From assembly GCA_911728455.2 (NCBI GenBank), contig OU452229.1, positions 20,340,754-20,404,753 on the forward strand: DNA of 64,000 bases, given 5' to 3'. The notes beneath the pieces were generated by a model. The model was not told the DNA's origin. It saw nothing but the letters and a program-made list of their open reading frames with translations, and did no database searches. This stretch comes from Marthasterias glacialis. Taxonomy: Eukaryota; Echinodermata; Asteroidea; Forcipulatida; Asteriidae. Position 1 is the first letter of the stretch; each line of letters begins with the position of its first letter. The translations under genes were made by a program, and so were the position numbers. This document shows, in pieces, positions 1 to 18,776 of the stretch.

Positions 1-60
1 GAGGTGCCCTTACAAGAACAAAGTATCAGGCCTGTTAGGATTTCTTGGTAATGTAGTCGA

Positions 61-330
61 AGCTCGTGTGGACTGCTGCCCTTGGACTTGCTCTTTTTGT
101 TTTTAAATGCTTGAACAATACTACTCCTAGTTATCTTTCCACTTTACTGTCACATTACACTCCTCTGCGTTTTATGCAGTCCACACTTGACATCACTCGC
201 TTGAATGTCCCCCGCACAAACAAAGTTCTGGGTCGAAAAGCTTTCAGTGTAGCTGGGCCAATGTTTTGGAACAATCTTCCTGCTGTTGGTAGGGAATTGG
301 TTGGTTTTATTTTTATGTGACCCTTAGAAA
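61..330 (+). mobile_element. LINE reverse transcriptase C-terminal fragment
   Basis: The frame encodes LALFVFKCLNNTTPSYLSTL ... LNVPRTNKVLGRKAFSVAGP and MFWNNLP. The pattern K-C-L-N-x-x-x-P-S-Y-L ... VPRT...GxxAFSxxGPxxWNxLP is typical of the C-terminal end of CR1/L2-type non-LTR retrotransposon ORF2. Truncated on both sides; there is no ATG and no endonuclease or RT core. It lies in the CUL1 upstream intron. Confidence 0.7.
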
Positions 331-381
331 GAATACGGGCTAAACGGCAAGTTCTCTGTTTCTTTAGCTGGTTTATTGAAT

Positions 382-443
382 CTGTTGGGTGAAGACAGCA
401 AACAGTGACACGTCATGAGCGTCTTCAACCCAGAACAGAATAA
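382..443 (+). repeat. 62-bp direct repeat, copy 1
   Basis: Starts CTGTTGGGTGAAGAC and ends CAGAACAGAATAA. One mismatch from copy 2 at 872-933. Each copy contains a near-inverted pair, GGGTGAAGAC / GTCTTCAACCC. The element is unidentified. Confidence 0.75.
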
Positions 444-871
444 AACAAAATAACAACTAATATATTAAAAATAGTTAACACTAAAATAATGTAATGAACA
501 ATAGCCGTGGTTGGCGCCAAAACTCAAGACACGGCAGACGTCTTTGATTTTAGGAAAACGAATGAGGAAATCTAACAAACATAAGTCATTTCCAATCTTA
601 AAAGCAGTGATTGAACAAACTAACAATTTCCTCACTGGCACAATCATTACTTAAAAGTAATAATGACAAGGAAAATATCTAAAATATAAATGTCGCTAGT
701 CCGTGGATTGCTAACGCTGTTTCGTCTTACCAAAATATCCATCAAAGCTAGTAGACCATAATCTAGACCAAATGCAACTTAAGGATATTATTGCCTTTAC
801 TAAATACTAATTGATCTAAGAAATAAATATGAAATATTAAGCATTTATAAATAAACAAAGTATATCTTTAC

Positions 872-933
872 CTGTTGGGTGAAGACAGCAAACAGTGACA
901 CGTCATGAGGGTCTTCAACCCAGAACAGAATAA
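872..933 (+). repeat. 62-bp direct repeat, copy 2
   Basis: Same 62 bp as at 382-443 with one substitution, 490 bp further on. The pair may bound a small element or reflect a local duplication. Confidence 0.75.
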
Positions 934-1423
934 GACAAGAAGGGAAGCTGCCAGAGGGCGCTAGCCATGCGATTTAAATAATACACAGATGATTACGTAA
1001 CTTATACAAAAATAAGGTGGGGGTACGCATCCCACTCGTCACAAGGACTATAGTTAAAGACCATAGTTTGACTAACTCTGATCGAACCCAAACTAGTCTA
1101 TGATGGTTGGCATAGTCAAGTCAAATATTCCAACCAGCCTATCAAGGTTGGTCGCATCGCTGGATACCAATAGCCATTTCATAAGCACAGTGCAGAGGGG
1201 ACCAGTTATCAGAAAAGTGATAACGCTGATTTTGCCGTTTTCTCATGGTTGCGTTGCCATGACATGACTAGAGTCGTTCGCACTTAACTTCAGTGCGCAT
1301 GCGCTACGTACGTGACTAACCAACCACTAGTTGACCGTTGGTCCCTGATCAAACTTGCCCTTTGTGGTACTAGTAGTCTTGTCCTCAGTGTCTCATTTTT
1401 TTCCTCTCATCTCCGCCCGTTAG

Positions 1424-10829
<9,406 letters not shown>

Positions 10830-11475
10830 CCCTCCCTGAGTTCCCCCTGTACAGCCCCCCGGCATGCCCCAAGCCAAAGGTACCCCCCCGTAAAAAAAAC
10901 TCTCTGACAAATTAATGAGTCAAGTGTCTAATGCTCAACGGATCCTCTGTCTGTGTCAAGTATTTGGCCTTTTCTTTTTATACAAGTTTTGCTTAAAATA
11001 CACAAATGGAAGACAATATCCAACTCTGGAGATTTTGGAGTTGGTTTTAAGTGCAATGACTAATGGGTGGGTGTGATTAAAAACTGAATGTAAAACACAC
11101 ACGTTCATTTTCATATGAACATGGGAAGCAGATGCCGCCATGAAGATTTTGGTGGGTTGGTTAAACTGGTTTGCAACAGGTGAACATAATATTTCAATAT
11201 GGGGGAAGTGAGTTTCCTCAATTTTGTGACGTCTGAATATCTTTAATGTTAATCTTTGCATAAAAAGCAAACGGTGCTCCTCAGTGCTTTAGGGCCAAAT
11301 CCTGGGTGCATGTTTAAAGTTGTGGGGATGCAGGAACATCCGAATCACAGACTGAGTGCTCGGGCAGTGTTCTCTCAAAATAGTGGTCTGCTGGCCAAAT
11401 ACCTCGATGGAACACTTTTAGGAGCTGTGTAAACTCTGTTGAGGTGGTCTTGGTGGCTTGACAATAGTAGCTTCC
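10830..11475. other. CUL1 3' flank, no gene seen
   Basis: Presumed CUL1 3' UTR followed by AT-rich intergenic DNA. No coding frame with homology and no canonical AATAAA is recognised. Confidence 0.4.
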
Positions 11476-11482
11476 AACAGGT

Positions 11483-11861
11483 CAGTGGCGTAACCAGGCA
11501 TTTTCAAGCAGGGGAAGAGACAGGTTTTTTGGACTTTTTATTAATTTGTTTATTAATTTATTGATTTATTTTATTTGTTATTTATTTAATTTTTTATATT
11601 TTGGGGGTGCCTGTTTAATATATCAAATTATTTATTTGTGCATTCTTTCAATCTTATTTGGGGTGGGGGCAAGGGGAGGCAAAGGTTCTGAGCAGGACGA
11701 AAGACATTTTTTTCCTTTCATATTTATTTGTTTATTTGTATTTTTGGGGGGTGGGGCTATTTAATGCACTGAACCATTCATTTGTACTTTTTTTTCAATC
11801 TCATGGGTGGGGGGGGGGGGCAAGAGGGGGGGGCAAAGGTTATTCCTGGTTGCGCCACTGT
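11483..11861. mobile_element. hAT-like non-autonomous element (CAGTGGCG family), copy 1
   Basis: Terminal inverted repeats CAGTGGCGTAACCAGG / CCTGGTTGCGCCACTG. Flanked by AACAGGT on both sides (11476-11482 and 11862-11868), a 7-bp match consistent with an 8-bp hAT target duplication. The interior holds T-rich and G-rich tracts (TTTGGGGGTG, GGTGGGGGGG). Confidence 0.72.
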
Positions 11862-11939
11862 AACAGGTACACTGCACAGATCTTGAACTCGGCCCTATGA
11901 AATGTACAATTTTTAAGGGAACCTTCAAATATAGACCAA

Positions 11940-13222
11940 GTGGACCAGTGAAGTGACAAGCTAACTGGTCCTGCAGGCTAGTTACTGAACAAGTAACTGC
12001 TTTAAACTCTGATGGACTAGTGCAATGACAAGCTAACTGGTCCTGCTGGCTAGTTACTGAAAAAGTAACTGCTTTAAACTCTGATGGACTAGTGAAATGA
12101 CAAGCTAACTGGTCCTGCAGGCTAGTTACTGAAAAAGTAACTGCTTTAAACTCTGATGGACTAGTGAAATGACAAGCTAACTGGTCCTGCAGGCTAGTCA
12201 CTGAAAAAGTAACTGCTTTAAACTGTGATGTACTAGTGAAATGACAAGCTAACTGGTCCTGCAGGCTAGTTACTGAAAAAGTAACTGCTTTAAACTGTGA
12301 TGGACTAGTGGAATAACAAGCTAACTGGTCCTGCAGGCTAGTTACTGAAAAAGTAACTGCTTTAAACTCTGATGGACTAGTGGAATAACAAGCTAACTGG
12401 TCTTGCAGGCTAGTCACTGAAAAAGTAACTGCTTTAAACTCTGATGGACTAGTGAAATGACAAGCTAACTGGTCCTGCAGGCTAGTCACTGAAAAAGTAA
12501 CTGCTTTAAACTGTGATGGACTAGTGAAATGACAAGCTAACTGGTCCTGCAGGCTAGTTACTGAAAAAGTAACTGCTTTAAACTCTGATGGACTAGTGAA
12601 ATAACAAGCTAACTGGTCATGCTGGCTAGTTACTGAAAAAGTAACTGCTTTAAACTGTGATGGACTAGTGAAATGACAAGCTAACTGGTCCTGCAGGCTA
12701 GTTACTGAAAAAGTAACTGCTTTAAACTCTGATGGACTAGTGAAATAACAAGCTAACTGGTCATGCTGGCTAGTTACTGAAAAAGTAACTGCTTTAAACT
12801 GTGATGGACTAGTGAAATGACAAGCTAACTGGTCCCGCAGGCTAGTCACTGAAAAAGTAACTGCTTTAAACTGTGATGGACTAGTGAAATGACAAGCTAA
12901 CTGGTCCCACAGGCTAGTCACTGAAAAAGTAACTGCTTTAAACTGTGATGGACTAGTGAAATGACAAGCTAACTGGTCCCACAGGCTAGTCACTGAAAAA
13001 GTAACTGCTTTAAACTCTGATGTACTAGTGAAATGACAAGCTAACTGGTCCTGCAGGCTAGTCACTGAAAAAGTAACTGCTTTAAACTGTGATGGACTAG
13101 TGAAATGACAAGCAAACTGGTCCTGCAGGCTAGTCACTGACAAAATAACTGCTTTAAACTCTGATGGACTAGTGAAATGACAAGTTAACTGGTCCTGCAG
13201 GCTAGTTACTGAAAAAGTGAAG
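11940..13222. repeat. 72-bp minisatellite, 17+ units with no length variation
   Basis: The word GCTTTAAACT recurs at 11999, 12071, 12143 ... 13151, exactly every 72 bp, 17 times, with no insertion or deletion. Each unit contains GACTAGTG, GGTCCTGCAGGCTAG and the hairpin AGTTACT-GAAAA-AGTAACT. Base substitutions define variants, and a 144-bp dimer is repeated around 12580-12870. Because 72 is divisible by three, the minus strand shows one long open frame, but it has no ATG and runs into the hAT-like element at 11483-11861. Most variants change the amino acid. Confidence 0.95.
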
Positions 13223-14139
13223 GGCAACCCATTCAGTTGGGGCAGTGCTACCCTTGGGCTGTGGCCTTTTTTCCTTGTCTGTAGCAGCAGCAGTTTCAGA
13301 CCTAGAACCTCGTTCTTGAAGAAGCACCTGCAATTTTTTCCCAGTAAAGAGCACTTCTACAACGTTAGTGGTCATTTCTTAAGGGCGCATCTAGTCTTTT
13401 TTCAAGTCTTTTATAGTGTTTCTGAATTTTTGTAGGTGAGACCACATTTCAGTAATATCTGGTAATGTACAAATGTTCACTGCTGTTGGAGTTTTTAGAA
13501 AGTCACGCAGTCCAATTTGTTTCACATGTTATCAGGCCTAAGAACGAGTTGGGTAGGCTAAAGGTGGGGTCAGGTGATACATTTCCCTTGTCATACACTG
13601 TGCCGTTTCCCCTATCCCCTCCCACCCCAACCCCTTCTGGTCCCCCCTGTATGTCATTTGCGAGGAGACTAGACACTCTTAATGAATGTAGTTTCCCAAG
13701 TTATCTGGAATTGTCTGGTCAAAATCTTTCTGCTTGTGCCTTATGCAACTATGTTTTGCACCTTCCAAGCGACGTCAGAGATTGCTTTTAAATTAATAAT
13801 ACACACGCTACATTCGTGAACAATGCTTCGAGGTGTAGTCTACAATCCAATTGCTAAAATATTTGTTGATTTCTTGAACATCGGTGGTGTTTAATTGGAT
13901 GAAAAGTATCAAAACAATGCAAAGTACGGTGCGTTTAAATTTACCAAGATTCTTTCAGATTATGTTCAAAAGACACCTCACCCTGGGACGCACTCCTAAG
14001 ACCGACTGGCGTGTTGTGAATTTGGAAGGCATTTGTTAGAGGGCGACATTCAGTGTTTACATCTCGGTAAGATGTTTGTACATGAACATGGGCAAGCAGT
14101 GTCAAGATCAGCAGAGCCTGGCACTCTTTGGTCCTAACA

Positions 14140-14350
14140 CAGTGGCGTAACCAGACATTTTCATTGGGGGTGGGGGGCAAGCCAGGGCAAAGACATAATT
14201 ATTATTATTTATTTTTTTTAGGAGGGGGCTATGTGTCAAACCATTTACTTGTGCATTTTTTTTTCGATCTAATTTTTTTTTGTGGGGGGGGGGGGGGGAG
14301 TTGAGGGGGATAAGGCACCCCCGCCCCCCCCCCCTCTGGTTACACCACTG
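14140..14350. mobile_element. hAT-like CAGTGGCG element, copy 2
   Basis: CAGTGGCGTAACCAGACATT at the left, CTCTGGTTACACCACTG at the right. Flanks TCCTAACA / TCCGTACA are 6/8 identical, a decayed target duplication. G/C homopolymers inside. Confidence 0.7.
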
Positions 14351-14683
14351 TCCGTACACATTCATCCGAAATCTTATATGCTAATCCAAGCAGCGCTCGT
14401 TTATGGTGTTTTACACCACCGCAGCTGTGACCGCCGCACATGCACTCAACATGACAATGGCGCATCAGTGCACATATGTACCAAACAGCATTGGGGATTC
14501 ACAGTGCGTGTGTGTCGACGCGTGCGTGTGGCGGCCATGAACGAGCTGCTCGGATTAGTCTGTAATGCTTGCCGATTCTTACGTATTCATGTAAAAACTT
14601 GCCCCAACCCCCACATGTCACCAGAAACTGTCTTTGAGTCTGAAGAATTAGTATTGAGTTATTGAGTTGTTCACTTGTGAGGA

Positions 14684-14840
14684 GGGCCCAATTTCATTTG
14701 CTCAAGCAGAAAAAGTAGCTAAGCACAACAAAATTTTGCTTACCAGAATAAGGTTACCAGCCAACATAGTATGTCACATTTAGCATTTGTGGCTGGTATC
14801 CTACTTTGTTTTTGCTCAGCGGAAATTTTGTAAGCAATAC
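14684..14840. mobile_element. Partial copy of the GGGCCCAATTTCAT MITE family
   Basis: The left end GGGCCCAATTTCATTTGCTC and internal TAAGGTTACCAGCCAACATA match the 5122 element. The right terminal repeat is lost. Confidence 0.6.
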
Positions 14841-14844
14841 TTTT

Positions 14845-14990
14845 TAAGGCCATTTTCATGTTGCAAAGGGCATTTCCATTGGAAAATCTTTAAGTCTGTG
14901 GGAAAGTTTTGAAATAGCGCCAAGGTCAAGACTAGGGAACCAGAGGGGATGGCCGCCTTCGCCTCCGTGTTATTCCAGGCCCGATAGAGC
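14845..14990 (-). repeat. Dispersed repeat shared with 57618-57765
   Basis: Shares AAGGCCATTTTC, TTGCAAAGGGCA, TTCCATTGGAAAATCT, GGGAA..TTTTGAAA and CAAGGTCAAGAC..AGGGA with the 57.6-kb copy. Element unidentified. Confidence 0.6.
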
Positions 14991-15459
14991 GTGTGAATCC
15001 TTGAAGAAGAAGAAAACAAAAACAAAAACAGGGTAGTCAGAAGCAGAGCAGCACTTTAAATATCCACTTGACATTCTGCAAATAATAGTCTTTATTTTCG
15101 AGGTGATATTATTATTTTTTTGTGCTGGTGCTAATAAACTCCTTTAAAATTCCAAGCCAAAACCTTCGACGGACAGACAACAAAACTATGTGTGTAAATT
15201 CAAAGATAGAACATTCATGATTATTGTATCATCTGACTTGTAGAGTAAAATAATACCTGTTGTTATGGAAACAGTTATGGATCAGTACCATTCTCTGATG
15301 GTATTCCTTCATAATGTAAATACTATAAATAAAATGTTTTACATTAGCAAATGTGTACTTTTCCTACAGACATACCAAACCATTCAGAAGGCGTAAATAG
15401 TTTGATCCGATACAACAGGATGCTTTCTGTTACAACACAGATGAGTGTTTTGACAATTT

Positions 15460-15590
15460 AGGCGAAATCAGTGGGAGACTTTGGGACACTAGGTGGCAGC
15501 AGACAGACCGGATGATTTTTCACTGTTTACAAAGTTCTGAGCATGCGCACAATTCCGAGGAAAAACAATGTTTTAACTGGAGTCCCCAAA
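15460..15590. mobile_element. Left half of the CTCF-motif palindromic element, copy 1
   Basis: GTGGGAGACTTTGGGACACT then AGGTGGCAGCAG and ACAAAGTTCTGAGCATGCGC match 16968-17055. The right arm is missing. Confidence 0.6.
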
Positions 15591-15870
15591 AGTCTCTCGT
15601 TGGCACACATTGTAGATGGCTGACTGAAAATTAGATAACACACAAACCGCACACAGTCTGTTTATTGAACGACAGAGTGATTGCCCTTCACTACCAAGAA
15701 AGAAGTTTACAATTGTTTTTTCTTCAAGACCCATACCTAAGCAGTTTTGTTTTTTATTGCCCATTGATCCTCTCACGACCCAAGATGCAAAGTTCTTAGC
15801 GAGAAACAAAGTCTCCTGATGGAGATCAATGCACACTAGTGGAAACATTTGGGAGACCAAGACGGTTCTT

Positions 15871-16725
15871 AAGATGGTTTACAAGAACCATATCCAATAA
15901 CATTTCCTGTAAAGAACTGTAATCCAGTAAATGTTCCTGTATAGAACCTTACCCGATAACGAATTCCAATAATGGTCTATGTCAAGAACCATATCTGATA
16001 GCGGTTCCTACAAAGAACCATATCCGATAAAGGTTCCTGTTAAGAACTATATGAGGTAATGATTCTTATAAATAACCATATTTGATAACAGTTCCTGTAA
16101 AGAAACGTAACCCAAAAACGGTTCATGTCAAGAGCCATATCTGATAACGGTCCTTATAAAGAACTATATCAGATAATGGTTCCTGTTCAGAACTATATGC
16201 GATAATGGTTCCTATACAGAACCATATTTGATAACGGCTCCTGTAAAGAACCGTAATCCAGTGACAGTTCCTTTATAGAACCATATCTGATTACGGTTCC
16301 TAAGAAGAACTATATTTAATAGTGGTTTCTATAAAGAACCATATTCAATAACTGTTCTTGTAAAGCACCATATCCGATTAGGGTTTCTGTAAAGAACCAT
16401 ACCCCATGTTAAGAACCTTATCAGATGACGGTTCCATTTAAGAACCATATCCCATAAGGGTTCCTATATAGAACCACATCCGATTACAGTTTTTGTAAAG
16501 AACCATATCCAGTAATTGTTCCTGTCAAGAACTTTACCAGATAACGGTTCCTGTAAAGAACCACATCCAAAAACAGGTCCTGTAAAGAGCCACATCTGAT
16601 TACAGTTTCTGTAAAGAACCATATCAAATAATGGTTCCTTTTAAGAACTTTACCCGATAACAGTTCCCTTAAAGCACCATTTCCCAATAAGTTCCTGTAA
16701 AGAAATGTTTCTTGTAAAGATCCAT
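15871..16725. repeat. 29-bp minisatellite, ~29 diverged copies with hairpin
   Basis: Consensus AGAACCATATCCGATAACGG followed by TTCCTGTAA. The measured spacing is 29 bp (gaactatat/gaaccatat at 16161, 16190, 16219). Each unit junction forms GGTTC-CTGTAAA-GAACC. Copies are 10-25% diverged, hence older than the 72-bp array. Confidence 0.9.
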
Positions 16726-16967
16726 TCCGACAAGTCACACTCGGTGACAGTGAGCTTACATACATGGTGTACCTCTTATAAAAGCCAAGGTTGTTCTGCC
16801 ACCATCATGTAAATCCGAATATCTATCACAGAAAAGTATTGTTTTCATACACGTCTGGCCACATTTCTATTCAAGAAAGCCACCTGGCCATTTTTTGTTT
16901 AAAGACGGAACAGTTGATTGGGCCTCACTACCAGAGTTTAAGGTACTTGGCTTGAGCAAAATCCGTT

Positions 16968-17119
16968 GCAATGGGAGACATTAGGACGCTAGGTGGCAGC
17001 AGTCTTACTAGGTAAATTTCCATTGTTTCTGTAGTTCTGAGTGAGCGCACATATTTTGGAACAATGGATTTACCTGGTATGTCTGCTGCCACCTAGTGTC
17101 CACAGTGGTCTCATATTGC
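16968..17119. mobile_element. Palindromic element with CTCF-like motifs in both arms
   Basis: Left GCAATGGGAGACATTAGGAC...CTAGGTGGCAGCAG...AGGTAAATTTCCATTG; right CAATGGATTTACCTGG...CTGCTGCCACCTAGTGTCC...GGTCTCATATTGC. The ~70-bp arms are inverted and diverged. The CTCF-like 14-mers lie at 16986-16999 (+) and 17086-17099 (-). Confidence 0.7.
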
Positions 17120-17782
17120 CAGTTGTACATGGGGCATTGTTAGATTTTAAATCATTATTTAACTGTTTATTTGATTTGAATATAAGAATGAGTTGGGTTT
17201 TTTTCCTTCTGATTTTTTTGTAAAGCCTTTTTGTTTTTTGTTATTATTGTAATAATATTAATTATTAATAAAAGAAAACTGTGTCATGTAGTTGTGTGGA
17301 GTTGTACATTCTGCAATCATATTGCACAATCTGTATTAAACTTTTGAATGGAAGTTACAAAACTTTGTGTTGTCTTTAGTTGGCTTGTGTGTATGCTACA
17401 TGTAAATATTGTTACAATACAAATTCACGAGGGAAGCTTACTGATTGTGAAGTTCATACCAGTACCAATCTTCCATAGAAAAATTTGTGTCTGAAATACT
17501 GTCAAAGTCAAGAAAATAGAAGACCCCCATTTTAATTTCAGTTGTAACAATCGAAATCAAGGACAATATGTTTACACGCTGAAAAGCGGGCACAGTTCTT
17601 CACTATTTCCTCCTGACGACTCGGACACCAGATTGAGCCCAAAATTCCACAGGTTTGTTTGTTCATTATATTGAATAACACACAGTAAGATCACTGCACA
17701 ATCCATAGCTTTACCAATTCTAAATTTAACCGTTAATAACAGCGTCCAATCTCAAAGAGCTTCCCAAAATCTTTTCTATATG

Positions 17783-18010
17783 CTGGGCATAGGTGTATGG
17801 AGACTCTTTGGTTAAGGGGGTGGGGGCAGAGGGGTTGATTTGCCCATGGAGGGAGGAACCAGCCTATATGATTTGCCCGGAATTTTACTCGGATAAAAAC
17901 ACAAGTACCAATTTCTAATAAGAAGTCCTTTTCGTCTTCTTGTTTTGCCCGAATCTGGTGGGGGCATTTGCCACTCTTGCCCCCTGACTCGTAGGCCTAT
18001 GATGCTTGGG
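17783..18010 (+). mobile_element. Small G-rich element, family of 30905-31195
   Basis: CATAGGTGTATGGAGAC, CTTTGGTTAAGGGGGTGGGG, GGGGTTGATTTGCCC and ACAAGTACCAATTTCTAATA match the reverse complement of 31090-31190; ends near CTCGTAGGCCTATG. Confidence 0.55.
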
Positions 18011-18399
18011 TGGAAAATGAAACCCGGAATTAAGTGCTCTAAAGCAGAGCTGGGTTTAGATTGTGCCAGCCCCCGCCCCCCCCCCCCCCCCACCCTACCC
18101 TCCAACACACCGTCCTCCAGTGTTTTTAGTTCCTCTGATAATTTTCCTTTCCCGTTTTATTTGCTGTCGTTAAATTAAACACAAAAATAAAGAAACTTGC
18201 CGGCCTAGTGGGATACATCAATTTCAGAGAGAAGGTCGAAGCATACTGGCCCCAAAATTGCAAGACCCGAATGAATGCTGAACATTGTATTCGGTGTAAA
18301 CGCAAAGCGACTAGCATAAGTCTATTCTTTGGGGCAGCACACTGCGGCCCGCCGGACGACGATTTACAAACGTTCTCAAACGTTTCTCGAACGTTTTAA

Positions 18400-18776
18400 G
18401 GTTTACGTCATGCAGCAAAAAATAACATCCAATGAAAATCTTGAGAACGAATCATGTGATCTCTGTTGGCCAATCAATCAACGTTTTTGAGACGATTTTT
18501 CGCCCACCGCTCAAGCGAGATCATTGCACGACAACGATACTTCATTGCTGATTGCGAAAGTGTGTGGACGAATCTGCTAGTGCAAGTGTTGAAAAATCTC
18601 GGTTTTCTACTAACATTGGTAAGAATTGATGGATTGCATGTACAATATTGTTCATAAGAGAGTTTGTGGTTAAGAAAAGAGCACAATATTGTCACTTGTA
18701 TTTCACATTTAAGTTCGATTTAGAAGTCAAAACAAGAAATTAACGTTACAATTTCAATATCAAACAAACACATAAA
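18400..18776 (+). promoter_or_regulatory. CREBZF promoter / 5' UTR region with CRE-like and CCAAT elements
   Basis: The CpG-containing stretch before the CREBZF start holds TTACGTCA (18403-18410), one base from the CRE octamer, and CCAAT boxes at 18429-18433 and 18480-18484 (the latter within TTGGCCAAT). A possible 5' UTR intron could use the donor ATTG|GTAAGA at 18618/18619 and a weak acceptor ending at 18723. Transcription start and UTR splicing are inferred, not shown. Confidence 0.4.

Noticed and set aside
11761-13227. 488-codon minus-strand open frame of 24-residue repeats
   Set aside because: It is the shadow of the 72-bp minisatellite. It has no ATG (it opens at TTG), its end runs into a hAT-like element, and unit-to-unit differences mostly change the amino acid.
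16484-16765. Minus-strand frame with repeated LQE/FLY motifs
   Set aside because: Shadow of the 29-bp minisatellite; 29 is not a multiple of three and the frame drifts.
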